DNA of 64,000 nucleotides from Solilutibacter silvestris (GTDB lineage Bacteria > Pseudomonadota > Gammaproteobacteria > Xanthomonadales > Xanthomonadaceae): the NCBI RefSeq assembly GCF_002895945.1, contig NZ_NPZB01000001.1:139501-203500 (forward strand), written 5' to 3'. The translations under genes and the position numbers were made by a program. Within the stretch, counting starts at the first letter, position 1, and the number at the start of each line of letters is the position of its first letter. This document shows, piece by piece, positions 34,526 through 45,800 of this stretch. A model generated the notes under the pieces. It was not told the origin of the DNA, made no database searches, and saw only the letters and a list, made by a program, of their open reading frames with translations.

Positions 34526-35377
34526 TTGAACTTGCCCAACGGCACACAACTCGCCATCCGAATGCCTGAACCCGTGGTCGAACTGGAGCGGCTGACCATC
34601 CCCGAATTCAGTCTCGGGATCGTCCGCGAACCCGGCAGCGAACGCCTTAGCGCCCAGGTCTCGGCCCCGGCGCTGCCGCGCGCCAGCGACCTGCCGCTGA
34701 CCGTGGTCGCGCGCCAACATCTCGGCGACCTGATGGCGAAGGCGAACCGCCAGCTCGACACGCCGTTGCAGCAGATCACCGATGGCCAGGCGCCATCCCG
34801 TCGCAGCGGCGCCGTCGCGGCGATGCAGACGCAATTCCTGATCGACCAGTACCTGCATTACCTCGGTTGGGCGAAGACGCATCCCGCCGGCGAACTCGAT
34901 AGCGACGGACTGCGTTGTCGCTGGGGTCGCGAGCAGACCAATGCGCTGGTCGCGGAACTGGAAGAGCGCCTGAAGCAGCTCGGGGTGCATGGCGATCGCC
35001 CGATGCGCGCCAATGGCCAGGCCGAGCAGCGCAGTCACATCGATCTGGCACAGGCTCTGGTCGCGCGCATTCCCGCTGCCGCGATCGCGCGCATGCCGGC
35101 CGGCGTGTGCGCGGAAGACGTCGCGTTCGCGCTGGCGGATGCCGGACGCAAGGAAGGTTTCGTGCCGGGCAAGTCGGTGTCGGTGGTGTCGTCGAGCGAC
35201 GGCGGCCGGGTGTTCGCGGTGCAAGGCGATCTCGCCGATCCGGCGAGCATGCGCGTCAGCGTGGCGATCGAGCAGATCCGTCCCGGCACGGCAGAGGAAC
35301 TGCGCGAGTCGTTGGCGGAAACGATGGCGACGGCCGTCGATGCGATGTCGCGATCGGCATCGCAACCGACGCGTTGA
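34526..35377 (+). CDS. Protein with XVIPCD-like C-terminus (type IV effector-like)
   Basis: 283 residues if the TTG at 34526 is used, or 271 from the ATG at 34562; neither has a clear Shine-Dalgarno. There is no signal peptide. The N-terminal half has no family I recognise. The last 110 residues (ALVARIPAAAIARMP, then DVAFALADAGRKEGFVPGK, then GGRVFAVQGDLADPASMRV) resemble the XVIPCD domain that targets Xanthomonas antibacterial effectors to the VirD4 coupling protein of the X-type T4SS. The Gln-rich tail typical of many such domains is missing. No immunity-type gene is obvious, though the two preceding genes encode exported proteins. Confidence 0.6.
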   Translation: MNLPNGTQLAIRMPEPVVELERLTIPEFSLGIVREPGSERLSAQVSAPALPRASDLPLTVVARQHLGDLMAKANRQLDTPLQQITDGQAPSRRSGAVAAMQTQFLIDQYLHYLGWAKTHPAGELDSDGLRCRWGREQTNALVAELEERLKQLGVHGDRPMRANGQAEQRSHIDLAQALVARIPAAAIARMPAGVCAEDVAFALADAGRKEGFVPGKSVSVVSSSDGGRVFAVQGDLADPASMRVSVAIEQIRPGTAEELRESLAETMATAVDAMSRSASQPTR

Positions 35378-35428
35378 AGCAGATCCCCCACTACGTTCGG
35401 GATGACAGCGGCAGCATGCGTGTACGGC

Positions 35429-36202
35429 TCAGAACCCGTAGCGCAGGAAACCGCCGTCCACCGCGATGCATTCGCCGGTGATGTAACTTGCCGCCGGCAG
35501 GCACAGGAACGCCACTGCCGCCGCGACTTCCTCGGCATCGCCGACACGACCCATCGGCGTGCGTTGCAACACGTCGTCGAGATATTCGGGATCGGACAAT
35601 TTCGCCGACGTGCGCCGCGTGCGGATGTACCACGGCGCCACCGAATTCACCCGGATGCCGTCTTCCGCCCATTCCACCGCGAGATTGCGCGTCATCTGGT
35701 GCAGCGCCGCCTTGCTCATGCCGTAGGGCGCGCCGCTGCGCACATGCGTCAGTCCGGACACGCTGCCGACATTGATGATGCTCGACGCCGCATGCTGCAC
35801 CAGCAACGGCTGCGCCAGTCGCGACAGCTCGAACGCGGCGAACAGGTTGGTCTCGAAAATCTGCCGCCATTCGTCCTCGCCGTATTCAACGGCGGGCCGG
35901 CTGCGATTGGTGCCGGCGTTGTTGACGAGGATGTGCAGGCCGCCCTGGTCCTCGACCCAATCCATCAACGCGCCGCGATCCTCTTCATCGCTGACATCGC
36001 AGTTGAAGGCGAACACGCCGCGATCGGGGAACTCCTCCTGCAACTCCGCGACGACTTGCTCGAGCGCGTCGCTGTCGCGCGCGGCCAGCATCACCTCCGC
36101 GCCGAACCCGAGCAATTCACGCGCGATGGCCAAGCCAATACCGGCGCTGCCGCCGGTGACCAGCGCGGTCTGTCCATCCAGTCGCCAGCGCGGATTGTGC
36201 AT
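35429..36202 (-). CDS. Tropinone-reductase-like SDR oxidoreductase
   Basis: A 257-residue classical SDR with [16 protein letters not shown] near residue 17, [10 protein letters not shown], and [20 protein letters not shown] with the catalytic Tyr and Lys. The NAAGxNxxxP-type loop and the RTRRT after the PxxIxT motif are typical of tropinone-reductase-like members. The AARD following beta-2 suggests NADP(H) or mixed use. The natural substrate is unknown. It starts 17 bp after sppA, in the same direction. Confidence 0.88.
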   Translation of the reverse strand: MHNPRWRLDGQTALVTGGSAGIGLAIARELLGFGAEVMLAARDSDALEQVVAELQEEFPDRGVFAFNCDVSDEEDRGALMDWVEDQGGLHILVNNAGTNRSRPAVEYGEDEWRQIFETNLFAAFELSRLAQPLLVQHAASSIINVGSVSGLTHVRSGAPYGMSKAALHQMTRNLAVEWAEDGIRVNSVAPWYIRTRRTSAKLSDPEYLDDVLQRTPMGRVGDAEEVAAAVAFLCLPAASYITGECIAVDGGFLRYGF

Positions 36203-36219
36203 GTCGTTTCCCCTGGGCG

Positions 36220-38130
36220 TTACAACGAATCGAAACCGCAGTAGCAGTGCGCCATCGCCTGCACCGGCGAACGCACGCGGATGAATTGTTCGCGCAGATC
36301 GTTCAACTGGCGTTCGACGCGCGCATCGGCGCTGCCCGCGGCCAGTCCGCGCAGCAGCGGTGAACGCGCCAGCACGCCTTCGGCGATCCGCGATTCGACA
36401 TTGCCCGCCAACAACTGGTCGAGCGTGCCGCCGCTGCGTTCGATGTAGCGAATACGCACCTGATCCTTGGCGATCCTGGCGCGGCTGGCGGCAAAATCGA
36501 TCGCCGCTTGCAAGCCGCCGAAGTCATCGACCAGGCCACGTTCCTTGGCCTGCGCGCCGCTCCACACGCGACCGCGCGCGATCGCGTCGATCTGCTGCAC
36601 CGGCTGCTTGCGCGCCAGCGCGACCTTGCCGGTGAAATCGCGATAACCCTTCTCGATCACCGACTGGATGATGGTGGCGACGCCCGCGTCCATCGGCCGG
36701 GTGATGTCCATCGCCCCGGCCAGCGGCGTGGTGCCGACGCCATCGGTGTGCACGCCGATCTTGCCGAGTGCGCGTGATGCATTCGGGATCAATCCGAAGA
36801 TGCCGATCGATCCGGTGATCGTCGACGGATCGGCGTAGATGCGATCGGCGTTCATGCTGATCCAGTAGCCACCTGACGCGGCGACATCGCCCATCGACAC
36901 CACCACCGGCTTGCCGGCATCCTTCAACGCCTGCACTTCGCGACGGATCTGTTCCGAGGCGAAGACTTCACCGCCGGGCGAATCCACCCGCAGCACCACC
37001 GCCTTCACCATGTCGTCCTTGCGTGCGTCGCGCAGCAGTTCCGCCGTCGATTCGCCGCCGACGCTGCCACCGGCCTGTTTGCCCGGCACGATCTCGCCTT
37101 CGGCCACCACGATCGCCACCTGCTGGTTGCCGTCGCCCTTCGGCAAGCCGGTACGCAGGTTGCGCAGGTATTGCCCGTAACCGATCTGGCGGAAACCGCC
37201 GTCGGCATCGTCATCGGCCACGCCCTGCTTCACCAGCATGTCCTCGACCTGCGCGCGCGTCTTCAGGCCATCGACCAGCTTCTGGTCGAGCGCGACTTTG
37301 GCGAGATCACCCTGCGTCGTGGCGACGTTTTGCGCGATGCCATCGACACCGGCCTTGACCGCATCCGGTGTCAGCTTGCGCGCGGTGGCGATGTCGCCGA
37401 TGTAGCGCTGCCACAGATCATTCATCCAGAACATATCGGCCTCCTTGGCTTCCGGCGATGCGCTGTCGCGCACGAACGGTTCCGCCGCCGACTTGTATTC
37501 GCCGACCTTGAACAACTTGAAGTCGATGCCGAGCTTGTCCTGCAGGCCTTCGCGCATGTACGGGCGATAGCTCGACAAGCCTTCCAGCAGCAGGCCGTGG
37601 CCATCGGGATCGAGATAGACCTGGTTGGCTTGCGCCGCGATCAGGTACTGGCCCTGCGTCATCCCTTCGGAGAACGCCATCACCTGCTTGCCGCTCGCCT
37701 TCAGGCGCTGCAACGCCGCGGTGATCTCGTGGGTGCTGGCCATGCCGGAGGGATACAGTTTGTCGACATCGAGGAAGACGCGCTCGATCGACGTGTCCTT
37801 CGTCGCCACATCGATCACCGCGATCAGGTCGCGCAGGCGCACCACCTTGCGGCTCGGATCCTGTTCGCTGCTGTTGGCGATCAGGCGCGTCAACACGTCG
37901 CGCCCGTCTTCCTCCATCACCTTGCCTTCCGGCGCCAGCACCAGCGTGGTCCGCGCCTGCACCGGCGTGATCGCCGAACGCCCGCTCATCGACAACACAC
38001 CGATGACGAAGAACAGCAAGGCGAAGAACACGATGTTGAGGACGAAGCGCCGGGTGAAATTGGCGACGTCCCAGACGCCCTTGAAAAAGGTGTAAACGGG
38101 ATTGGGGCGGCGCGCTACGGGCTGGTTCAT
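36220..38130 (-). CDS. sppA: Signal peptide peptidase A, 67-kDa type
   Basis: Degrades cleaved signal peptides in the inner membrane, facing the periplasm. The 636-residue protein has one N-terminal membrane anchor (residues 28-48) and two tandem ClpP-like domains. The catalytic dyad is complete: Lys213 in [10 protein letters not shown] (first domain) and Ser419 in DVAASGGYW (second domain). The ATG at 38130 starts [18 protein letters not shown]; a frame reaching 39330 is a shadow of the MATE gene. The downstream SDR gene is 17 bp away and probably co-transcribed. Confidence 0.95.
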   Translation of the reverse strand: MNQPVARRPNPVYTFFKGVWDVANFTRRFVLNIVFFALLFFVIGVLSMSGRSAITPVQARTTLVLAPEGKVMEEDGRDVLTRLIANSSEQDPSRKVVRLRDLIAVIDVATKDTSIERVFLDVDKLYPSGMASTHEITAALQRLKASGKQVMAFSEGMTQGQYLIAAQANQVYLDPDGHGLLLEGLSSYRPYMREGLQDKLGIDFKLFKVGEYKSAAEPFVRDSASPEAKEADMFWMNDLWQRYIGDIATARKLTPDAVKAGVDGIAQNVATTQGDLAKVALDQKLVDGLKTRAQVEDMLVKQGVADDDADGGFRQIGYGQYLRNLRTGLPKGDGNQQVAIVVAEGEIVPGKQAGGSVGGESTAELLRDARKDDMVKAVVLRVDSPGGEVFASEQIRREVQALKDAGKPVVVSMGDVAASGGYWISMNADRIYADPSTITGSIGIFGLIPNASRALGKIGVHTDGVGTTPLAGAMDITRPMDAGVATIIQSVIEKGYRDFTGKVALARKQPVQQIDAIARGRVWSGAQAKERGLVDDFGGLQAAIDFAASRARIAKDQVRIRYIERSGGTLDQLLAGNVESRIAEGVLARSPLLRGLAAGSADARVERQLNDLREQFIRVRSPVQAMAHCYCGFDSL

Positions 38131-38173
38131 CGAAGGACAGTCAGGGGTGGATGCGGACAGCCTAGCAGGGTGA

Positions 38174-38210
38174 GGGCAACCGCTTGCAAACCACTGGTTT
38201 GCGGTTGCCC
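38174..38210. other. Long imperfect hairpin between sppA and the MATE gene
   Basis: GGGCAACCGC (38174-38183) pairs perfectly with GCGGTTGCCC (38201-38210). Inside, AAACC pairs with GGTTT over a 3-nt loop, with TTGC bulged on one side. There is no T-run on either strand. It sits in the 143-bp gap downstream of the MATE gene and upstream of sppA, and could be a T-less terminator or REP-like unit. Confidence 0.5.
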
Positions 38211-38273
38211 GAGCGCCCGAAGGCTGCGCCTGAGGGCCGGACAAACAACCTGAACATCCGATATCGCAAACGT

Positions 38274-39617
38274 TCAGGCCAGGCGTCGACTGCTGCGCCA
38301 GGCCCGCCGGCCGAGCAGGATCGCTGCGACGGTCAGGCCCGCGATCAGCCCCGCCCACATGCCTTGCGGACCGTAGCCAAGGCCGAGCCCGAGGCCAGCC
38401 CCGACCGGCATGCCGACACCCCAATAGGCGAACGCGGCCAGCAGCATCGGCATGCGCGTGTCCTGCATGCCGCGCAGCGCGCCGGCCGAAATCACCTGCA
38501 CGCCATCGGGATACTGGAACGCCACCGCGAACAGCAGCAGTTGCGCCGCCAGTGCCGCGACCGCTGCGTCCTGCGTGTAGGCGCCGACGATGACGTGGCG
38601 ACCGAACACCATCACCAACGCGCTTACGGTCTGGGTGATCAGCAGCAGCGCATAACTCGCGCGCAAGGCACGCCTCAGCGCCGCGCCGTCGGCACGACCG
38701 CGGGCATGGCCGACACGCACGGTGGTGGCTTCGGCGAGACCGAGCGGGATCATGAAGCACAGGCTGGCGACGTTGATGGCGATCTGGTGCGCCGCCGCCG
38801 GTATCGCACCGAGGCGACCGATCAGCAACGAAGTGACGATGAAGAGACTGCCTTCCATCGCCACGGTGACGCCGATCGGCAATCCGGTCGCGAGCAGGCG
38901 CCGCAACTCGATCCAGTTCGGCGCTTCCAGATGCGCGAACAACGCAAATCGCTTGAAGCGCGGCGACCACCACAGGTAACCGGCGAACGCCAGCGCCTGC
39001 ATCCACATCATCACCGCCGAGGCGATGCCGAGCCCGGCGGCGCCGCGCGGCGCGAATCCGAATCGACCGAACGCCATCGCGTAACCGAGCGGCGCCAGCA
39101 CCAGCAAGCCGCCGAAGCCGAGCAACATGGTCGGCAAGGTCCAGTGCAAGCCGTCGCTGAGATAGCGCATGCACAGATAGAAGGTGAACGCCGGAATGCC
39201 CCAGCGGATCGCCAGCAGGAAGGCCTGCGCATGTGGCCGCACTTCCGGCGCGATGCCCATCGACGGCAACAGTCCCGCAGCGAGTGACAGGAAGCCGAAC
39301 ATCAGCACACCCAGCACCAGCGCCAGCCACAACGACTGGCGGAACAATGGGCCAATCTCGTCATGGCGACGCGCGCCATCGAGTTCCGACACCCGCGGCG
39401 GCAACGACATCAGCGTGCCCATCGGCACCAGCATCGGCAGCCAGAACAGCGCGTTGCCGACGGAGACGCCGGCAAGCGTATCGGTGCCGTAGTGGCCGGC
39501 GACGGCGGAATCGACGAAGCCGATCAACCCGGATGACAGGTGGCCGAGCGTGAGCGGCGCCGCCAGCAAGGCGCTGGTACGCATCTCCTGTGCGAAGGAT
39601 GTCGGTCGAAGTGTCAC
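38274..39617 (-). CDS. MATE family efflux transporter (NorM-like)
   Basis: A 447-residue polytopic protein with about 12 membrane helices in two similar halves. The start ALLAAPLTLGHLSSGLIGFVD and the block DSAVAGHYGTDTLAGVSVG are typical of NorM-type MATE pumps, which expel cationic drugs or metabolites using Na+ or H+. The N-half Asp residue (FVDSAVAG) is kept. It starts at 39617 with MTLRPTSFAQEM and is divergent from the DUF3667 gene by 70 bp. Substrates cannot be inferred. Confidence 0.92.
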   Translation of the reverse strand: MTLRPTSFAQEMRTSALLAAPLTLGHLSSGLIGFVDSAVAGHYGTDTLAGVSVGNALFWLPMLVPMGTLMSLPPRVSELDGARRHDEIGPLFRQSLWLALVLGVLMFGFLSLAAGLLPSMGIAPEVRPHAQAFLLAIRWGIPAFTFYLCMRYLSDGLHWTLPTMLLGFGGLLVLAPLGYAMAFGRFGFAPRGAAGLGIASAVMMWMQALAFAGYLWWSPRFKRFALFAHLEAPNWIELRRLLATGLPIGVTVAMEGSLFIVTSLLIGRLGAIPAAAHQIAINVASLCFMIPLGLAEATTVRVGHARGRADGAALRRALRASYALLLITQTVSALVMVFGRHVIVGAYTQDAAVAALAAQLLLFAVAFQYPDGVQVISAGALRGMQDTRMPMLLAAFAYWGVGMPVGAGLGLGLGYGPQGMWAGLIAGLTVAAILLGRRAWRSSRRLA

Positions 39618-39687
39618 GGGATGGAGCGCAGGGATGGCCGGTACACGGCGCGGCCCGGTATCTTAGCGCCACGCCCGGAGAGTCCCG

Positions 39688-40860
39688 ATGACCAAACCGC
39701 TGGATCCGATCGAACCGATCACCGCGACCATGTCGCACGACGGCCCGCATCCCGACAATTGCGAGAACTGCAAGACCACGCTGCAGGGATCGTATTGCCA
39801 TGTCTGCGGCCAGCACGGCCACAACCCGCTGAAGAGTTTCCGCCACGCCCTCGAGGACGTGTTCGAGTCGTTCTGGCACGTCGACGGGCGCATCTTCCGC
39901 ACCCTGCGCGACCTGCTGTTGCCCTGGCGCGTCATCAACAATTATCTGGCCGGCCAGCGCGTGCGCTACATCCCGCCGCTGCGCATCTTCGTCATCCTCA
40001 GCCTGGTGACGTTCTTCGTCGCGCACTTCGCCATCCACTCGGAAACTGGCGCGGTGCGCTTCAACGGCCAAGACACCGACAGCATCGCCGCCGCGACTAC
40101 GGTGGAAGACGTGCAACGGCTGCGCGACAAGGCGCTGGCCGGCATCGACAAGGGCGCCGCCGACAAGGACAACCCGGCTTTCGTTGCCGGGGTGATGGCA
40201 GCCGCGCGCGATGCCGTGCAGGCGCAGGCCAACGCGCGCATCCATGACCTTGAAGATGCCAAGGCGAAAGGATTGCCGGTGCCGCCGCCCACGACGATCG
40301 TGGTGGACGTGCCGGAGAGCCACAGCGACAACAGTGGCGACTGGAATGTCACCACCAAACCGGTGCAGGTCTCATGGCTGCCGGGATTCGCCAACAACGC
40401 ACTCAACGCTGCCGTGCAGCGCGGTGCCAAAAACGCCAAGCGCTTCGCGCGTGATCGCAGCGCACTGTTCCAGGCCTGGGTCGGCTCGATCCCGACCGCC
40501 CTGTTCTTCATGGTCCCGGTGTTCGCGCTGCTGTTGCGCATCCTCTACCTGTTCACGCCGTGGACCTACCTCGAACACCTGGTGGTCGCGCTCTACAGCC
40601 ATGCCTTCCTGTTGCTCGGCAGCCTGCTGTGCTTTCTGCTCTCGTTGACCCTCCGCGCCGTGCTGACCGCCGGCGCCGTCAACACCATGATCACGCTGGT
40701 GATCCTGGCGATGATGACGATCCTGCTGTGGACGCAAAAGCGCGTGTACCAGCAGGGCTGGATGCTGACCCTGGTGAAGTACTTCACCATCGGCTCGATC
40801 TACTGGTTCCTGCTCGGCTTCGGCGCGCTGTTCGCGTTGCTGCTGGTGTTCCTGAAATGA
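39688..40860 (+). CDS. DUF3667 membrane protein with zinc-ribbon-like head
   Basis: 390 residues. The head carries CENCKTTLQGSYCHVCGQHG, a four-Cys (C-x2-C...C-x2-C) ribbon of the DUF3667 family. Next come KSFRHALEDVFESFWHVDGR and a first membrane helix around 108-125. A charged, coiled soluble stretch follows (about 130-265), then four C-terminal membrane helices. The function is unknown for the whole family. It starts at 39688, after CCCGGAGAG. The neighbours are unrelated, so it is likely monocistronic. Confidence 0.88.
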   Translation: MTKPLDPIEPITATMSHDGPHPDNCENCKTTLQGSYCHVCGQHGHNPLKSFRHALEDVFESFWHVDGRIFRTLRDLLLPWRVINNYLAGQRVRYIPPLRIFVILSLVTFFVAHFAIHSETGAVRFNGQDTDSIAAATTVEDVQRLRDKALAGIDKGAADKDNPAFVAGVMAAARDAVQAQANARIHDLEDAKAKGLPVPPPTTIVVDVPESHSDNSGDWNVTTKPVQVSWLPGFANNALNAAVQRGAKNAKRFARDRSALFQAWVGSIPTALFFMVPVFALLLRILYLFTPWTYLEHLVVALYSHAFLLLGSLLCFLLSLTLRAVLTAGAVNTMITLVILAMMTILLWTQKRVYQQGWMLTLVKYFTIGSIYWFLLGFGALFALLLVFLK

Positions 40861-40868
40861 GATAGCGC

Positions 40869-41411
40869 TCAGCGCTGCGATGCGCTCGCCAACCAGGCTG
40901 GCAGGTTGGCGGGTGACGCCGCGATCAATTCCTTGCGCAGGGCATCGCGCTGCTCCGGTGGCGTGCGCCAGGCGATGCGCCCGAGCGCCTGCAATTCGTC
41001 GGCATTCATTTCGTGGAGGATGCCCAACAGCGGCGCACGTTCGTCTTCGGGCACGTAGGAAAACAGCGGCGACAACTGCGGCCACAGCGCACCTGCATCC
41101 GGACCCAGCAACCAGCCGCGCTGTTCGGAATGATCAAGTTGCGCGAACTCGCCGCGAAACCGCGTCTGCTCGGCCGCCGGCAGCGCGGCAAAAGCCGTCG
41201 CCGCATCACGGATGCGCTGGCGCTGTGCTTCCGGCAACTGCAACCACGCCGACTGCCGCTCGTGTTGTTGGCGCAGCGTGGCGATTTCGCCGAGCCGTTG
41301 CGCGCCGTCATCGCCCGTTTCGGCGCTCGTGGTTGTCGTCGCCCGATCGCAGCCGGCCACCAGCGCGACCAGCACCAGGGCGACACTCCAGCGCCCGCAT
41401 TCACCGCGCAT
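40869..41411 (-). CDS. DUF3106-like lipoprotein
   Basis: 180 residues with a lipoprotein signal (ALVLVALVAGC, Cys21). The rest is helical and charged, with repeated patterns such as WLQLPEAQRQRIRDA and FAALPAAEQTRFRGEF, as in DUF3106 proteins of this order. No known activity. It is convergent with the DUF3667 gene, 8 bp away. Confidence 0.7.
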   Translation of the reverse strand: MRGECGRWSVALVLVALVAGCDRATTTTSAETGDDGAQRLGEIATLRQQHERQSAWLQLPEAQRQRIRDAATAFAALPAAEQTRFRGEFAQLDHSEQRGWLLGPDAGALWPQLSPLFSYVPEDERAPLLGILHEMNADELQALGRIAWRTPPEQRDALRKELIAASPANLPAWLASASQR

Positions 41412-41481
41412 CCATCCTTCTCCGCTTCAACCGTGGCAAGGCGCGATTGTGCCATCCGCAAGATGAAGCGCGGTGCGCGCA

Positions 41482-42759
41482 TCACTCCAGTGCCTGATAG
41501 ACCAGTGTCGAGAACACCGGATGGATGTCGGTCGCATTGGGGAGTTGCTGGATCATCAACACCAGCACCAGATGCGATTCCGGATCGACGCGATAAGACG
41601 TGCCATACGCACCACCCCAGCCGAATGCACCGACACCGTCCATGCCGTTGGCGCCGTAGCGATCGGTGGTCTCGAATCCATAGCCGTAGCCCATTCCGTC
41701 ATTCGAATAGATCGTGCTGACCTGGTTCGTCGTCATCAGCCGCACGCTGCGCGGCGACAGGATGCGTACGCCACCAAGGGTGCCTCCGCGACGGATCATT
41801 TCCAGGAAGCGCGCGTAATCATGTGCGGTCGAAAGCAGGCCGGCGCCGCCGGAGAAACTGCGACGCGGCCCGTCGATGTACGCCCCCTGCCCCATGCTGC
41901 CATCGGGCGCGCGCACGGCACGTCCATCCTTGCTGGCGTAGACCGTCGCCAATCGCGTCCGTTGCGCCGGATCGAGATAGAACTGCGTGTCCTTCATCCC
42001 CAACGGAGCGGTGATGCGCGAACGGATGAACGCATCCAGCGGCATGCCCGACACGCGTTCCACCACGCAACCGAGGATGTCGGTGTTGTAGCCATAGATC
42101 CATTTTTCGCCCGGTTGCGCATCGAAGGGCAAGGTCGCCAGCCGTTCCACCGTGGTGCAGATGCCTTCGTCCTTGTCGGCGAGGTACCAGCCATGGCCGG
42201 CCGCCGTGCCGAAACCCTTGGACTTGTAGATCTCGGCGAGCGGCTTGTCGGTTCCGTAGGAAATTCCGGCGGTATGCGTCAGCAAGTCGCGCAGGGTGAT
42301 CGCGCGCTTCGCCGGCACCGGTGCGGCATCGCCTGCGGCAATAACAGTGGTGTGGGCGAATGCAGGAATGGTGCGACTGACCGCGTCGTTCAGGGTGAGC
42401 TTGCCTTCCTCGGCGAGCATGAGAATGGCCGTGCTGGTGATGGCCTTGGTTTGCGAGGCGATCCGGAACACGGTATCGACGCGCATCGGCCGTCCGGCTT
42501 CCTTGTCGCTCCAACCGACGGCGCGCTGGTATACGGGCTTGCCATCCTGCAGCACGAGCGCCACTGCACCGGCGAGGCGGCCATCATCGACATAGCGTTG
42601 CAGCGCGGCATCGATGCGTATGGCACGCTGTTTGGAGAACGCATGGCGGGAAACGCCATCGACTGCATGCGTGTTGGCGTCACGCGCATGCACGGGCGCG
42701 GCGACAAGCAACGCGACCAGCATCGACGCGACAGTCCAGCGCCTGGATTTATTGCGCAT
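41482..42759 (-). CDS. Exported serine hydrolase, beta-lactamase/esterase family
   Basis: 425 residues with a signal peptide ending APVHARD. The serine beta-lactamase fold is indicated by SQTK (Ser102, Lys105) and, further on, WIYGYNTDILG, which supplies the YxN-like Tyr/Asn. The end has GWGGAYGTSYRVDPE in place of the KTG triad. Such proteins (class C-like, EstB/PBP4* group) are mostly esterases or D-amino peptidases rather than drug-resistance enzymes. ATG 42759 is preferred to 42786, since GGAGAG lies 6 nt upstream. No ampR-like gene is present. Confidence 0.88.
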   Translation of the reverse strand: MRNKSRRWTVASMLVALLVAAPVHARDANTHAVDGVSRHAFSKQRAIRIDAALQRYVDDGRLAGAVALVLQDGKPVYQRAVGWSDKEAGRPMRVDTVFRIASQTKAITSTAILMLAEEGKLTLNDAVSRTIPAFAHTTVIAAGDAAPVPAKRAITLRDLLTHTAGISYGTDKPLAEIYKSKGFGTAAGHGWYLADKDEGICTTVERLATLPFDAQPGEKWIYGYNTDILGCVVERVSGMPLDAFIRSRITAPLGMKDTQFYLDPAQRTRLATVYASKDGRAVRAPDGSMGQGAYIDGPRRSFSGGAGLLSTAHDYARFLEMIRRGGTLGGVRILSPRSVRLMTTNQVSTIYSNDGMGYGYGFETTDRYGANGMDGVGAFGWGGAYGTSYRVDPESHLVLVLMIQQLPNATDIHPVFSTLVYQALE

Positions 42760-42859
42760 CCAATCTCTCCGATTCATTCGCCGCATGGCACGATTGTGCC
42801 AAATGAAAGACCCGACCGGATTGCTCCGGCCGGGTCGCGTTCACCCATCGATCAAACGA

Positions 42860-45800
42860 TCAACGGAATTCGTAGCGGAACACCAGGTACGTGGAGCGCG
42901 GTGCCTGGTACTGCTTCGGGGTGTACCAGTTGTTCAGCTGCGTCACCGTGCCGTTGATGTTGTCGCTGTAACCGTTGTCACGGTCGGTGAGGATGCGCGA
43001 GTTGGTGATGTTCTGCACGCTCAGGTCGATGCTGAACTTGTTGTGCGGGCCGATGTTGCGGTCGTAGCCGAGGCTGCCATCCAGCTGCCACAGCCACGGC
43101 AGGCGACCGCTGGTGCCGGCGGGGGTGATCTTGCCGGGACTGTTGACATCGCAGAAATGGCCATAGCCCCCCCACACGTACGAATTGCTGTTCGGATCGG
43201 GATCGAGGCCGTAGCAGCTGATCGGCTCGCCCGATTGCACGTTCAGCACCGCGCCCACGCGCAGGCCGTTCCTGAAGTAGTACACACCCGAAGCGGTGAT
43301 CTTGTGGCGCACGTCATCCAGCAGATTGCCGCGCGAACCCCAGGTCACGTCGGGGATGTAGTACTGATCGTTCTGTCCAATGTAGCCTGCGGCATAGCCA
43401 CCGTCTTTTTGCAGCGACAGGTAACCGTTGTCGTTGCCGAACGAGCGCGTCCACGTGTAGCTCAGGCCGAGATACCACGGCTGCTCCGTGGTGCGCGCAT
43501 GGTTGAGGTCCATGGTGATGTGGAAGTACTTGTGCGTGGGCTTGGGCAGGCCGAACGCCGACGCCGGAATCGTCATCGATTCCAGGCCACCATCACCGCG
43601 GAAGTCGCGGAGCACCTTGACGTCCTCACCCGGATTCAGCACGAAGCAGTTGCCCGCATCCACGTAATTCGGATAGCCATGCGAATTCGCCCAGTTCACG
43701 TCGATGCCGTTCGACCAACAGGTGGTGTTGATCACGCGCTTGAGTTGCGAATAGCCGAAATCAACCTGCCCCGTCCAGCTGCCACCGAGGCGCTTCTGCG
43801 CGTACAGCTGCAACTCGTATACGGATGGCGCCTTGAGGTTGGTGGTGGCGACTTCGTAGTTCTTTGGCGGGACGCCGTTCGAACCAGGATAGGTATAGTC
43901 CGGGCCGAGCTGGGTCAGGCCGGTCGGCGCCTTGGTGGCCGGATCCACGCCGGTATAGGTGTACCACTTCGATTCTGAGAGGTTCGCGCTGGCAACGCCA
44001 TAGGCAAAATCCGCCGGCATCGACAGCGAGTAGCGACCGATATTGCCGCCGATCTTGAAGCTGGAATCGCCCTTCACGTCCCAAGCCACGCCAAGGCGCG
44101 GCGACAGCGTCGGGAACGAGAACAGCGGCCCGTTGCGCGCATCATGGTTCTCGAAGCGATCGAAGCGCAGGCCGCCGTACACCACCACCTTGTCGCTGAC
44201 GCTCCAGTAATCCTCGAGGTAGGCGCCCTCGTTGATCGAATACATCTGGCCGAACTGGTGGTTGAAATCCCACTGCACGTAGTTGCCGGCGGGGACCGTC
44301 GCGCCATTGGGTGCGGTGAATGAAGCGGCAGTGTTCTTGTAAGTGTAGATGCCGGCGAATGGCGAATGCCAGTCTTGTTGCACGAAGTGCGTGTAGTGTT
44401 CGGCGCCGAAGCGGATCTTGTGATTGCCAAAATGCCAGGTCAGGTCGGCCTTGTAGCCACGTCGCCAGAAATCCGTGGGCAGGTAGTTGACCTGGCGGTC
44501 CTGGACGCCGATGTTCGTCAGCGTCGACTGGCCGGTGAGTGTCTGGACATAGGGAATGTCGTCGGAACCGTAGCCGCGATCCTGGACCCGGCCGAGGAAC
44601 CCTCCCATCAGGCGCAGCTCGAGATCGCTGGTGATGTTCCAGTGATAGTTGGCGATCAGCGCGCGTTCCTGCGTTGGCGCCGGCTGCGACACCGAATTGA
44701 GCGCACCGACATTGGTCGTGTAGTTGCCGTTGAGCTTGTAGCTCCAGCTGGCGCTGCCGGTGCGCTTGTTCGACGCGATCAGGTTGAGGGTCTGGTCGCT
44801 GGTGATATTCCATGTCAGGTTGAGCAGGATGCTCTTGTTCTTGTTCTTCGATTCCGTATAGCGACTCTGGCTGTAGCTGTAGCTCAGGTAGGACGGCGTG
44901 TCGCCGAACAGGCCGAAGGCGAACAGCTTGTCCTTCACAATTGCACCGGAGGCCCACAGGTAGTGCGTCGCGGCGGCATCGCTGCGGTTGTGGCTGGCAT
45001 AACTGACGTAGTTGCCATTGCCGTCCTTGAAGTCAACCGGTTGCGGTCTCAGCGTGCTGGAGGTCGGCGGCGTGTAATACAGCGAATAGCCGGCCTTGAA
45101 GTCGTTGCTGCCCTGGCGGATCGTCTGCGACATCACGCCGCCGGTCGCGTTGGTCCACGATGCGCCGAAGCTGCCGGCGAGCACCTCGGTGCTGCCGATC
45201 GCTTCGCGCGGCAACTGGCTGAGGGCACCGAGCGAGGTTTTGTCGTTGGTGATATCGAATTCGTTGAGGTAGTAGCGATTTTCAGCCGGCGTCGCGCCGG
45301 CGAGCTGCACGAGGCCGGTACCGTGGCGGTCATAGCGCACGTTCGAGCGCAACAGGGCGATGCTTTCCGGTCCAGCGCCCGCCGGCAACGGCAGGTCATT
45401 GACGAGTTCGCGACTGTAGATGCTCGACATTTCCGGCGTGGTGACATCGATCGTGATGGTGCTGGTCGCGGCCTTGCCGGTCACGATCACCTTGCCGAGG
45501 GTGTTCTTGTCATCGGCGGCGGCGGTCGTCGTTGCAGTGGTGCCTGCAGCACCAACGGCGGTATCGCTGTTGGGCTTGACGACGATATCGCGCGCGGCAA
45601 CGACCTGCCCGTCCTGCGTCACCGTCACCACGTAATGGCCAGGGTTGAGGCCCGATGCGCGATAGCGGCCTTGTGCATCGGGCTGCACCTCGCGGCGGTA
45701 TCCGGTGTCCGGGCTGGCGACCACCACACTTGTCTTGCTGCCTGCCGGCACCGAGCCGTACAAGCCGCCGGTGATCGATTGTGCGGCGGCCTCGTGTCCC

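Noticed and set aside
36220-39330. A 1036-residue reading with sppA at its end, suggesting a fusion with an upstream domain
   Set aside because: The extra 400 residues are an out-of-frame shadow of the MATE gene; SppA starts at 38130 with its membrane anchor.
41482-42759. Antibiotic-resistance beta-lactamase
   Set aside because: The KTG element is not present in usual form, there is no ampR neighbour, and the protein fits the esterase/peptidase side of the family better.
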